From Amycolatopsis keratiniphila subsp. keratiniphila (GTDB lineage Bacteria > Actinomycetota > Actinomycetes > Mycobacteriales > Pseudonocardiaceae): a stretch of 64,000 nt of DNA. The position numbers and the translations under genes were made by a program. The notes under the pieces were generated by a model, which was not told where the DNA came from, ran no database searches, and saw nothing but the letters and a program-made list of their open reading frames with translations. Shown piece by piece: positions 32,635 to 41,381 of this stretch. Location of the stretch: positions 1-64,000 of the forward strand of contig NZ_LQMT02000032.1 of assembly GCF_001620365.2 (NCBI RefSeq). Reading direction: 5' to 3'. Numbering within the stretch: position 1 is the stretch's first letter; each line of letters opens with the position of its first letter.

Positions 32635-35601
32635 ATGTCAGTCGATACCGGTCAGCGGCCGCCCTCGTCCTCGGACACCACGCCCGCGACCGTGCGAGTC
32701 ATCCGGCGGGACGGCAGCGTGTCCCCCTTCGACGCGAACAAGATCTCGGTCGCCGTGACCAAGGCCTTCCTCGCCGTCGAGGGCGGTGACGCGGCCGCCT
32801 CGTCGCGGATCCACCACCTGGTCAAGGAACTGACCGAGCAGATCGAGACCACCCTGCTCCGCCACGCCGGTCCCGAGACCGCGCTGCACATCGAGCAGAT
32901 CCAGGACATCGTCGAGCTCGCGCTCATGCGCGGCGAGCACCACAAGGTCGCCCGCGCGTACGTCCTGTACCGCGAGGAGCGCGCGAAGGCCCGTGAGGCC
33001 GAGAAGCCCGCGTCGTCCGACGTCGCCATCAGCGTCAAGGCGGCCGACGGCTCGCTCCGCCCGCTCGACTGGGCCCGCGTCGCGCACGTCGTCGGAGAGG
33101 CCGTCGCCGGACTCGAGGACGTCTCGGCGGAGCCGGTGCTGGCCGAGGCCAAGCGCAACCTCTACGACGGCATCAGCGCCGACGAGCTCGCCCTCGCGCA
33201 GATCATGGCCGCGCGCGTGCTCGTCGAGCAGGAGCCGAACTACTCCTACGTCAGCGCCCGGCTGCTCGCGGACAAGCTCCGCGGCGAGGCGCTCAGCTAC
33301 CTCGCGGGCGTGCCGCAGCAGGCCAGCCAGGACGAGATGACCACCCGGTACCCGCAGTACTTCCGGGACTACCTCAAGCGCGCCGTCGAGCTGGAGCTGG
33401 TCAACCCCGAGCTGCAGGCCTTCGACCTCGACAAGATCACCGCGGCCATCCGCGCCGAGCGCGACCTCGACTTCGGCTTCCTCGGCCTGCAGACCCTGTA
33501 CGACCGGTACTTCCAGCACCACGACGGGGTCCGTTTCGAGCTGCCGCAGGCGTTCTTCATGCGCGTCGCGATGGGGCTGGCGATCCGCGAGGACGACCGT
33601 GAGGCTCGCGCCATCGAGTTCTACGAGCTGCTCTCGACGTTCCACTTCATGGCGTCCACTCCGACGCTGTTCAACTCGGGCACCACGCGCCCGCAGCTGT
33701 CGTCCTGCTTCCTCACCACGGTCGACGACGACCTGGACTCGATCTTCCAGGCGTACAAGAACAACGCGCTGCTGGCGAAGTACTCGGGCGGACTCGGCAA
33801 CGACTGGACCCCGGTCCGCGGCCTCGGCGCGCACATCAAGGGCACCAACGGTCAGTCGCAGGGGGTCGTGCCGTTCCTCAAGATCGCCAACGACACCGCG
33901 GTCGCGGTGAACCAGGGCGGCAAGCGCAAGGGCGCGGCGTGCGCGTACCTCGAGACCTGGCACGTGGACATCGAGGAATTCCTCGACCTGCGCAAGAACA
34001 CCGGTGACGACCGTCGTCGTACGCACGACATGAACACCGCGAACTGGGTGCCGGACGAGTTCCTGCGCCGCGTCGAGGCCGACGCGCAGTGGACGCTGTT
34101 CTCGCCGAACGAGACCCCGGACCTGCACGACCTCTACGGCAACGCGTTCGCCGAGCGCTACCGCGAGTACGAGGCCGCCGCCGAACGCGGTGAGCTCAAG
34201 GTGTTCCGCAAGGTCCGCGCGGTCGACCTGTGGCGCCGCATGCTGACCATGCTGTTCGAGACCGGCCACCCGTGGATCACCTTCAAGGACCCGTGCAACC
34301 TGCGTTCGCCGCAGCAGCACGTGGGTGTCGTGCACTCGTCCAACCTGTGCACCGAGATCACCCTGAACACCACCACCGACGAGGTCGCGGTCTGCAACCT
34401 CGGCTCGGTGAACCTGCTCAAGCACGTCACCCCCGAGGGCCTGGACACCAAGCGCCTCGAGAAGACCGTGCGCACCGCGGTCCGCATGCTCGACAACGTG
34501 ATCGACATCAACTTCTACACGATCCCGGAGGCGCGCCGCTCCAACCTGCGCCACCGCCCGATCGGGCTGGGCCTGATGGGCTTCCAGGACGCGCTGTTCG
34601 AGATCGGTGTCCCGCTGTCCTCGGACGAGGCCGTGCAGTTCGCGGACACCAGCATGGAGCACATCAGCTACTACGCGATCTCGGCCTCGACCGACCTCGC
34701 GGAGGAGCGCGGCCAGTACCAGACGTTCGAGGGTTCCTTGTGGAGCAAGGGAATCCTGCCGATCGACTCGATGCAGCTGCTGATCGACGCCCGCCAGGGC
34801 GACGCGCTCGACGTCGACACCTCGTCCACTTTGGACTGGGCGCCGCTGCGCGAGCGGGTCAAGACCGTCGGCATGCGCAACTCCAACGTGATGGCGATCG
34901 CGCCGACCGCGACGATCTCCAACATCTGCGGCGTCGGGCAGTCGATCGAGCCGCTGTTCCAGAACCTGTTCGTCAAGTCGAACATGTCCGGTGACTTCAC
35001 CGTGGTGAACCCGCACCTGGTCCGCTCGCTCAAGGAGCGCGGGCTGTGGGACGAGGTCATGGTGTCGGACCTGAAGTACTTCGACGGCAGCCTCGGCCAG
35101 ATCGACCGCGTGCCGGACGACCTGAAGGCGCTGTACGCGACCGCGTTCGAGATCGAGTCCAAGTGGCTGGTGGACGCCGGTTCGCGTCGTCAGAAGTGGA
35201 TCGACCAGGCTCAGTCGCTGAACCTGTACATCGCGGCGCCCAGCGGCCGCAAGCTCGACGAGCTGTACCGCTACGCCTGGCACAAGGGCCTCAAGACCAC
35301 GTACTACCTGCGGGCCCGGTCCGCGACGCACGTGGAGAAGAGCACCCTGCGCGGCACCGACGGCAAGCTGAACGCGGTCTCGGCCACCCCGGCCCCCGCC
35401 GCACCCGCTTCGCCGAAGCCCGCCGTCACCCCGGCTCCCGCCGCTTCGCCCGCGCCGTCGGCTTCCGCCGCGGTCCCCGCCGCTGTTCCCGCCGCCAAGC
35501 CGGAGCCGAAGGAGATGCCGAAGGTCTCGGACGTCGACTTCGTCGCCACCGAAGGCGCCGCCTGCCGGATCGACGACCCCGACTGCGAAGCCTGCCAGTA
35601 A
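32635..35601 (+). CDS. nrdA: Ribonucleoside-diphosphate reductase alpha chain (R1)
   Basis: A 988-residue class I R1 that reduces NDPs to dNDPs. An ATP-cone lies at about 20-112, and a second cone-like segment (ISVKAADGSLRPLDW…) at about 130-220. The catalytic finger loop NLCTE places N570, C572 and E574, with C358 (SSCFL) as one redox cysteine. After a Pro/Ala-rich linker (about 900-955) comes the thioredoxin-accepting tail CEAC at 984-987. Length exceeds the E. coli enzyme (about 760), mainly by the extra N-terminal domain and linker. It is followed by nrdB after a 71-bp gap holding a hairpin. Confidence 0.95.
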   Translation: MSVDTGQRPPSSSDTTPATVRVIRRDGSVSPFDANKISVAVTKAFLAVEGGDAAASSRIHHLVKELTEQIETTLLRHAGPETALHIEQIQDIVELALMRGEHHKVARAYVLYREERAKAREAEKPASSDVAISVKAADGSLRPLDWARVAHVVGEAVAGLEDVSAEPVLAEAKRNLYDGISADELALAQIMAARVLVEQEPNYSYVSARLLADKLRGEALSYLAGVPQQASQDEMTTRYPQYFRDYLKRAVELELVNPELQAFDLDKITAAIRAERDLDFGFLGLQTLYDRYFQHHDGVRFELPQAFFMRVAMGLAIREDDREARAIEFYELLSTFHFMASTPTLFNSGTTRPQLSSCFLTTVDDDLDSIFQAYKNNALLAKYSGGLGNDWTPVRGLGAHIKGTNGQSQGVVPFLKIANDTAVAVNQGGKRKGAACAYLETWHVDIEEFLDLRKNTGDDRRRTHDMNTANWVPDEFLRRVEADAQWTLFSPNETPDLHDLYGNAFAERYREYEAAAERGELKVFRKVRAVDLWRRMLTMLFETGHPWITFKDPCNLRSPQQHVGVVHSSNLCTEITLNTTTDEVAVCNLGSVNLLKHVTPEGLDTKRLEKTVRTAVRMLDNVIDINFYTIPEARRSNLRHRPIGLGLMGFQDALFEIGVPLSSDEAVQFADTSMEHISYYAISASTDLAEERGQYQTFEGSLWSKGILPIDSMQLLIDARQGDALDVDTSSTLDWAPLRERVKTVGMRNSNVMAIAPTATISNICGVGQSIEPLFQNLFVKSNMSGDFTVVNPHLVRSLKERGLWDEVMVSDLKYFDGSLGQIDRVPDDLKALYATAFEIESKWLVDAGSRRQKWIDQAQSLNLYIAAPSGRKLDELYRYAWHKGLKTTYYLRARSATHVEKSTLRGTDGKLNAVSATPAPAAPASPKPAVTPAPAASPAPSASAAVPAAVPAAKPEPKEMPKVSDVDFVATEGAACRIDDPDCEACQ

Positions 35602-35610
35602 CGACATCCT

Positions 35611-35652
35611 CGTGAGTGGTAAGGGCGGTTCTAACCGTCCTTACCACTCACG
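35611..35652. repeat. 20-bp stem-loop, family C, between nrdA and nrdB
   Basis: Arms 35611-35630 and 35633-35652 pair at 19 of 20 positions. The outer CGTGAGTGG and central GGTTCTAACC match the palindrome at 11990-12035, while the bases between differ. Located inside an operon, it could attenuate or process the transcript and so set the NrdA:NrdB ratio. Confidence 0.88.
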
Positions 35653-35672
35653 ACGCCCTCTTGGAGCTCTTT

Positions 35673-36749
35673 ATGACCACCTTTGACGCCTCCACCGACG
35701 CCACGGGCCTCGGTGAGATCGAAGTCGGCGCCGCCCGCATCAACGTCGACGACAAGCGGATGATCAACGCCCGCGCCGACGTCAACCAGCTGCTGCCGAT
35801 GAAGTACACCTGGGCCTGGGAGAAGTACCTCGCCGGCTGCAACAACCACTGGATGCCGACCGAGGTCGCCATGCAGGCCGACATCGCGCTGTGGAAGTCG
35901 CCCGACGGCCTCACCGAGGACGAGCGCACCATGCTCAAGCGCAACCTCGGCTTCTTCGCCACCGCGGAATCGCTGGTGGCCAACAACATCGTGCTCGCGG
36001 TGTACCGGCAGATCACCAACCCCGAATGCCGCCAGTACCTGCTGCGCCAGGCGTTCGAGGAGGCCGTGCACACGCACACCTTCCAGTACATCTGCGAGAG
36101 CCTCGGCCTGGTCGAGGGCGAGCTGTTCAACATGTACCGCGAGGTCCCGTCCATCTCCGACAAGGACGCGTGGGCGCTGAAGTACACGCAGAACCTGGAG
36201 AACCCGGACTTCGAGACCGGCACCCCGGAAGCCGACCAGAACTTCCTGCGTGACCTCGTCGCGTTCTACGTGATCTTCGAGGGCATGTGGTTCTACACCG
36301 GTTTCGCGCAGATCCTCTCGCTCGGCCGCCGGAACAAGATGATCGGCATCGCCGAGCAGTACCAGTACATCCTGCGCGACGAGTCGATCCACCTGAACTT
36401 CGGCATCGACTGCATCAACCAGATCAAGATCGAGAACCCGCACCTGTGGACCGAGGAGTTCCAGGCGGAGATCCGGACGATGCTGACCGAGGCTTGCGAG
36501 CTCGAGGTCGCCTACGCCCGCGACACCATGCCGCGCGGCATGCTCGGGCTCTCGGCCGAGCTGATCGAGCAGTACATGCACTTCATCACCGACCGGCGGG
36601 CCCAGCAGATCGGCCTCGCCCCGATCTTCGGCGAGACCGAGAACCCGTTCCCGTGGATGTCGGAGGCGATGGACCTCAAGAAGGAGAAGAACTTCTTCGA
36701 GACCCGCGTCATCGAGTACCAGTCCGGTGGCGCCCTCGACTGGGACTGA
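35673..36749 (+). CDS. nrdB: Ribonucleoside-diphosphate reductase beta chain (R2), class Ic type
   Basis: A 358-residue R2 that generates the radical or oxidant for NrdA. Metal ligands are E99, E130, H133, E203, E237 and H240. The position of the E. coli tyrosyl radical (ExxHxxxY) is occupied by F137 (EAVHTHTF), and the first ligand is Glu instead of Asp. Both features match the Mn/Fe class Ic R2 of Chlamydia trachomatis, whose ligands and F127 sit at a constant offset of 10 residues from those here. GGAG lies 8 nt before the ATG. A Mn(IV)/Fe(III) cofactor is therefore inferred in place of a Tyr radical. Confidence 0.93.
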   Translation: MTTFDASTDATGLGEIEVGAARINVDDKRMINARADVNQLLPMKYTWAWEKYLAGCNNHWMPTEVAMQADIALWKSPDGLTEDERTMLKRNLGFFATAESLVANNIVLAVYRQITNPECRQYLLRQAFEEAVHTHTFQYICESLGLVEGELFNMYREVPSISDKDAWALKYTQNLENPDFETGTPEADQNFLRDLVAFYVIFEGMWFYTGFAQILSLGRRNKMIGIAEQYQYILRDESIHLNFGIDCINQIKIENPHLWTEEFQAEIRTMLTEACELEVAYARDTMPRGMLGLSAELIEQYMHFITDRRAQQIGLAPIFGETENPFPWMSEAMDLKKEKNFFETRVIEYQSGGALDWD

Positions 36750-36751
36750 CC

Positions 36752-36975
36752 CCGAACTCGTAACTCGCGTGTCTGAACACGTAACTCGCGTGATCAGACA
36801 CGTAACTCGCGTGATTGAACGACGAACTCACGTGACCAGATGGACGACACGCCGGGCGGCCTCCGCCCGGCGTGTTCCGTCTCCAGACACGCGAGTTACG
36901 CCCCCGATCACGCGAGTTCGCCGTTCAATCACGCGAGTTCGCCGTCTGATCACGCGTGTCGTCCGGTTCGTCACA
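36752..36975. repeat. ~220-bp palindrome of tandem ~21-nt units
   Basis: The left half has four units of the type CGTAACTCGCGTGATCAGACA without the last base, then GACGAACTCACGTGACC. The centre is the GC-rich hairpin GCCGGGCGG/CCGCCCGGC. The right half has four units of the type CACGCGAGTTCGCC in reverse orientation, ending in a GTGTCGTCC-type unit. Inner pairs such as CGTGATTGAACG and CGTTCAATCACG match. It directly follows the nrdB stop. Confidence 0.88.
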
Positions 36976-37007
36976 TGTCCAGCGGGGTACTAGCGCGTCT
37001 CGGTACG

Positions 37008-37218
37008 CTCTGGGGTGCTACTGGTTCGCCCGGCCTCCCAGGCCGGTCGAGGTAACAGGGAACCCGGTGCGAATCCGGGACTGCCCCGCAGCGGTATGTG
37101 GGAACGAAAGCCGTCACCGTGCGAGACACGGTAAAGCACTGGGACATGGCGTCCCGGGAAGCGACGGCCGGTAGGAGCGAGCGAGTCGCCCACGAGTCCG
37201 AAGACCTGCCCGTGGTAC
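37008..37218 (+). ncRNA. Cobalamin (B12) riboswitch upstream of metE
   Basis: The leader contains the cobalamin aptamer hallmarks in order: AACAGGGAACCCGGTGCGAA, ACTGCCCCGCAGCGGTA, the GCACTGGG element near 37135, and the terminal B12-box-like AGTCCGAAGACCTGCC at about 37195-37210. When adenosylcobalamin is bound, expression of the B12-independent methionine synthase downstream should drop. The Shine-Dalgarno GAGGAG (37315-37320) lies in the loop of a small AGCTC/GAGCT hairpin, so control may be translational. Edges are approximate. Confidence 0.9.
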
Positions 37219-37326
37219 GCGCGCCGACGGCGTGCGTGAGTCCGGGCCTCGTGGGATGGGCACGACCGAACGGCGGTCACTCCTGCGCGCTCCGGGCTCG
37301 CCCGACAAGCTCGCGAGGAGAGAGCT

Positions 37327-39600
37327 GTGACCGAAATCGGCACGACAGTGCTGGGCTACCCCCGGATCGGACCGGACCGGGAACTCAAGCGTTCACTCGA
37401 ACGCTTCTGGGCGGGCAAGATCGACGAGGCCGAACTGCTGGCCACCGGCCGCGCGCTGCGCACCCGCGCCTGGCGGGAACTCAAGGACGCGGGGCTGGAT
37501 TCCGTCCCCTCCAACACGTTCTCCCACTACGACCAGGTACTCGACACCGCCGAGCTGTTCGGAGCGCTGCCGGAGCGCTTCACCACGCTCGGCCTCTCGC
37601 CGCTCGACACCTACTTCGCCGCCGCACGCGGGGTGCAGGACGCGCCGGCGATGGAGATGACGAAGTGGTTCGACACGAACTACCACTACATCGTCCCCGA
37701 ACTCGGCCCGGACACGGCGTTCTCGCTCACCGGCACCAAGCCGCTCAACGAGTACCGCGAAGCCCGCGCCATCGGCGTCGAGACCCGGCCGGTGCTGGTG
37801 GGTCCGGTGACGTTCCTGCTGCTCGCGAAGCCGTCGGAGACCGCGCCGGAGGGTTTCCGTCCGCTGGAGCTGCTCGACAACCTTCTCGACGGCTACGTCG
37901 AATTACTGCGTCGCCTGCACGACGAAGGCGTCGAGTGGGTCCAGTTCGACGAGCCCGCCTTCGCCGCGGACCGCAGCGAGCGGGAGCTCAACGCGCTCAT
38001 CCGCGCCTACCACCGGCTCGCGAAGGAGACCGAGCGGCCGAAGATCCTGGTCGCCGGGTACTTCGGCGGGCTCGGGCGCGGCCTCGGTGTGCTCGCCCGC
38101 TCCCCGATCGACGCCATCGCCGTCGACCTCGTCACCGACGAGTCCTTTGTGGACGCCGTCGCCGCCGAACCCGCCTTGCGGGACAAGGAAGTGCTGGCCG
38201 GTGTGGTCGACGGGCGCAACGTCTGGCGCACGGATCCGACCCGCGCGCTCAGCCGGGCGGCGATGGTGCTGGGCACCGCGAAGTCGGTCAGCGTGTCGAC
38301 GTCCTGCTCGCTGCTGCACGTGCCCTACGACGTCGAGCGGGAGGACGGACTTCACCCGCGGCTGAAGGGCTGGCTCGCCTTCGCCAGGCAGAAGGTCGAC
38401 GAGGTCGTCCTGCTCGGGCGTGCGTTGAAGGAAGAAGGTGTCGACCTCTCCGCCGCACGTGCCGCCGCCACGGATCGCGCGACGGCGGCCGACCTGGCCG
38501 ACAGCGGGGTCCGCGCCCGGCTGGAGGCGTTGCGGCCGGAGGACACCATCCGCTCCCCCTATGCCCTGCGCGCGGCGGCCCAGCAGGCCGCGCTGAAGCT
38601 GCCACCGTTGCCGAGCACGACGATCGGCTCGTTCCCGCAGACCACCGAAGTCCGCAAGGCGCGGGCGGCGCACAAGGCGGGTTCGCTGGACGACACTGGC
38701 TACGAAGCCGCGATGAAGGCCGAGATCGAGCGCGTCGTCCGGCTGCAGGAGGACCTCGGCCTCGACGTGCTGGTGCACGGCGAGCCCGAGCGCAACGACA
38801 TGGTGCAGTACTTCGCCGAGCGGCTGGCCGGTTTCGCGGCCACCGACTTCGGCTGGGTGCAGTCCTACGGTTCGCGGTGCGTCCGGCCGCCGATCCTGTA
38901 CGGCGACGTCTCGCGTCCGGAACCGATGACCGTCGAATGGGCGCGCTACGCACAGGGCCTGACCGGCAAACCCGTCAAGGGCATGCTGACCGGACCGGTG
39001 ACGATCCTGGCGTGGTCGTTCGTCCGCGACGATCAGCCGCTGGGCGAGACCGCCCGCCAGGTGGCGCTGGCCATCCGCGACGAGGTGCACGACCTGCAGG
39101 AGGCCGGCATCCGCGTCATCCAGGTGGACGAGCCGGCGCTGCGGGAGCTGCTCCCGCTGCGGGCGACGGCGCACGAGGCGTACTTCGCGTGGGCGGTTTC
39201 CTCGTTCCGGCTGGCGACTTCCGGGATCGACGACGCCACGCAGATCCACACGCACATGTGCTACTCGGAGTTCGGTGACGTGGTCAAGGCGATCGACGCG
39301 CTCGACGCCGACGTCACCAGCATCGAGGCCGCGCGGTCGAAGATGGAGGTCGTCACCGACCTCGGCGCGGCGGGCTTCGGCCGCGGTGTCGGGCCGGGCG
39401 TGTACGACATCCACTCGCCGCGCGTCCCCGACGTGGACGAGGTCAGCAGCCTGCTGCGGACCGCCGTCGGCGCCGTGCCCGCCGAGCGGATCTGGGTCAA
39501 TCCGGACTGCGGCCTGAAGACCCGCGGCTACGCCGAGGTCGGACCGGCCCTGCGGAATCTCGTCGCCGCGGCCCACGCGGTGCGCTCCGAGCTGGCCTGA
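37327..39600 (+). CDS. metE: Cobalamin-independent methionine synthase
   Basis: A 757-residue 5-methyltetrahydropteroyltriglutamate-homocysteine methyltransferase making methionine without B12. The N-terminal barrel begins TTVLGYPRIGPDRELK. The C-terminal barrel carries the zinc ligands in HTHMCYSEF and NPDCGLKTR, with TTIGSFPQT preceding. It starts at GTG 37327 after GGAGAG. A cobalamin riboswitch precedes it, so it serves when B12 is scarce. Codon 193 (37903-37905) is TTA, the rare codon that in streptomycetes makes translation depend on the bldA tRNA. Confidence 0.96.
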   Translation: MTEIGTTVLGYPRIGPDRELKRSLERFWAGKIDEAELLATGRALRTRAWRELKDAGLDSVPSNTFSHYDQVLDTAELFGALPERFTTLGLSPLDTYFAAARGVQDAPAMEMTKWFDTNYHYIVPELGPDTAFSLTGTKPLNEYREARAIGVETRPVLVGPVTFLLLAKPSETAPEGFRPLELLDNLLDGYVELLRRLHDEGVEWVQFDEPAFAADRSERELNALIRAYHRLAKETERPKILVAGYFGGLGRGLGVLARSPIDAIAVDLVTDESFVDAVAAEPALRDKEVLAGVVDGRNVWRTDPTRALSRAAMVLGTAKSVSVSTSCSLLHVPYDVEREDGLHPRLKGWLAFARQKVDEVVLLGRALKEEGVDLSAARAAATDRATAADLADSGVRARLEALRPEDTIRSPYALRAAAQQAALKLPPLPSTTIGSFPQTTEVRKARAAHKAGSLDDTGYEAAMKAEIERVVRLQEDLGLDVLVHGEPERNDMVQYFAERLAGFAATDFGWVQSYGSRCVRPPILYGDVSRPEPMTVEWARYAQGLTGKPVKGMLTGPVTILAWSFVRDDQPLGETARQVALAIRDEVHDLQEAGIRVIQVDEPALRELLPLRATAHEAYFAWAVSSFRLATSGIDDATQIHTHMCYSEFGDVVKAIDALDADVTSIEAARSKMEVVTDLGAAGFGRGVGPGVYDIHSPRVPDVDEVSSLLRTAVGAVPAERIWVNPDCGLKTRGYAEVGPALRNLVAAAHAVRSELA

Positions 39601-39604
39601 CCGG

Positions 39605-39657
39605 TCCGTGAAGGCCTCCTTCCCTACCCTCAAGGTAGTGAAGGAGGCCTTCACGGA
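39605..39657. repeat. 24-bp stem-loop, family A, after metE
   Basis: Arms 39605-39628 and 39634-39657 pair at 23 of 24 positions with a 5-nt loop. The outer part is GTGAAGGCCTCCTT. It begins 5 bp after the metE stop and is a likely terminator. Confidence 0.9.
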
Positions 39658-39738
39658 ACTTCCATCGAGGTATTGTCAGGACGTCAATAAGGGTGCGATG
39701 GTGGAGCGGTAACCGGTCTCAGCGGGGAGATGGTCACC

Positions 39739-41184
39739 ATGGCGAACGCCGTCGAAAAGGTCACCGGGGCGCTGCGCGAGCGGGTTCCGCCGCTCACCTC
39801 GATCCCCCTGCCGCGTTCGGTCGACCAGCGCTGGCTCGGCGCGACCTGGCCGGTCCGCGAACTCGCGCCCGCCCCGCCGGGTCTCAAACCCGTCCTCGGC
39901 GACGAGGGCCCGCCGGTCATCGGGCACGCGCTGGACTTCATGCGCTTCGGCATCGAGTTCGGCCTCAAACGCTACGAGACCTACGGACCGGTGTCGTGGA
40001 TGGGCGCGTTCGGGCGCCGCATCGTCGCGCTCACCGGCCCGGAGGCCACCCAGATCGCGTTGGTGAACAAGGACAAGGCCTTCTCCCAGGAGGGCTGGAA
40101 GTTCTTCATCGAGCAGTTCTTCGACCGCGGCCTGATGCTGCTCGACTTCGGCGAGCACCACCTGCACCGCCGGATCATGCAGGCGGCGTTCACCCGGCAA
40201 CGGCTCACCGGTTACATCGACCAGATGGGACCGGCCCTGCGCGACGGCATCGCCACGTGGGCGGACCGGCCGAACCCGCGGATCTACTGGTCCCTCAAAC
40301 AACTCACGCTCGACGTCGCGACACGCGTGTTCATGGGCATGAAGTCCGGCGACGACGCGGCCGCGATCAACCGCGCGTTCGTGAACTCCGTGCGCGCGGG
40401 CACGGCCATCGTGCGGTTCCCCGTTCCCGGCGGCCGCTGGGCGGCGGGTTTGCACGGCCGCAAGGTCCTCGAACGCTACTTTTCGGCGAACCTGCCCGCG
40501 AAACGAGCGAGCGACGGCGACGACCTCTTCACCGCGTTGTGCCACGCCACCACCGAGGACGGTGACCGCTTCACCGACTCGGACGTCGTCAACCACATGA
40601 TCTTCCTGATGATGGCCGCGCACGACACCTCGACCATCACCAGCGCCGCCGCCGTCTACCACCTCGCCAAGAATCCCGAGTGGCAGGAACGCGCGCGTCA
40701 GGAGTCGCTCGCGCTCGGCGACGACGTGCCGGACATCGAGGCGCTGGAGACCTTGACGACACTGGATCTGGTGATCAAGGAAGCCCTGCGGCTGGTGGCC
40801 CCGGTCCCTTCCCTGACCAGGAAGACGGTGAAGGACACCGAAGTCCTCGGGCATTTCGTTCCCGAAGGGACACTGGTCGGGATTTCCCCCACCTACAACC
40901 ACTTCTCGCCGGAGCACTGGACGGATCCGATGCGGTTCGACCCGGACCGCTTCGGCGAGGACCGCCGCGAGGACAAGTCGCATCGCTACGCGTGGATGCC
41001 GTTCGGCGGCGGGGCGCACAAGTGCATCGGCCTGCATTTCGGGACGTTCGAGGTGAAGGCGCTGCTGCACGAGATGCTGCGCGCGTATCGATGGTCGGTC
41101 CCGGAGGACTACACCGCACGCTGGGATTACGTGTCGCTGCCCGTTCCGGCGGACGGTCTGCCGATCCACCTGACGCCGCGGTGA
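39739..41184 (+). CDS. Cytochrome P450
   Basis: A 481-residue P450 monooxygenase. The I-helix oxygen-activation motif is AAHDTST, the K-helix ExxR is EALR, and the heme-binding loop FGGGAHKCIG holds the Cys thiolate ligand. There is no N-terminal membrane anchor or fused reductase, and no ferredoxin or reductase gene is adjacent, so redox partners come from elsewhere. I start at ATG 39739, with GGGGAG 9 nt upstream. ATG 39730 abuts that site. Sequence style (GGGAHKCIG, long N-terminus) recalls the CYP51-like/steroid and fatty-acid clans of actinobacteria, but the substrate is unknown. Confidence 0.9.
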   Translation: MANAVEKVTGALRERVPPLTSIPLPRSVDQRWLGATWPVRELAPAPPGLKPVLGDEGPPVIGHALDFMRFGIEFGLKRYETYGPVSWMGAFGRRIVALTGPEATQIALVNKDKAFSQEGWKFFIEQFFDRGLMLLDFGEHHLHRRIMQAAFTRQRLTGYIDQMGPALRDGIATWADRPNPRIYWSLKQLTLDVATRVFMGMKSGDDAAAINRAFVNSVRAGTAIVRFPVPGGRWAAGLHGRKVLERYFSANLPAKRASDGDDLFTALCHATTEDGDRFTDSDVVNHMIFLMMAAHDTSTITSAAAVYHLAKNPEWQERARQESLALGDDVPDIEALETLTTLDLVIKEALRLVAPVPSLTRKTVKDTEVLGHFVPEGTLVGISPTYNHFSPEHWTDPMRFDPDRFGEDRREDKSHRYAWMPFGGGAHKCIGLHFGTFEVKALLHEMLRAYRWSVPEDYTARWDYVSLPVPADGLPIHLTPR

Positions 41185-41381
41185 GACCACGCCACGATCG
41201 AGCACTCTTGGTAACTTCCGGTCACCACTCGTGTAGTAGCGATCACCCTTTCAGCCGGTAGACACCCCGGATCGCGCATGATGCCGTGGCACTACACCCG
41301 GTCGGCTCATACCTAGTGTGGGTCCATGGGCTCGGACACCCGGTCTGAGCTGGCCATCAACCGCGCATGAAGAGGTGAAGT

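Noticed and set aside
32638..35607. 989-codon minus-strand frame opposite nrdA
   Set aside because: Antisense to a gene with unmistakable R1 motifs. The composition is typical of a mirror frame.
36752..36975. CRISPR array
   Set aside because: Units are ~21 nt, diverged, directly adjacent without uniform spacers, and inverted about a centre. No cas genes are present.
37021..37100. tRNA gene suggested by GGTGCGAATCC
   Set aside because: The GGTGCGAATCCGGG segment resembles a T-arm, but it belongs to the cobalamin aptamer. No acceptor stem or anticodon arm can be formed around it.
37098..39278. 726-codon frame overlapping the riboswitch and metE in another frame
   Set aside because: It begins inside the cobalamin aptamer and is out of frame with the clear MetE protein.
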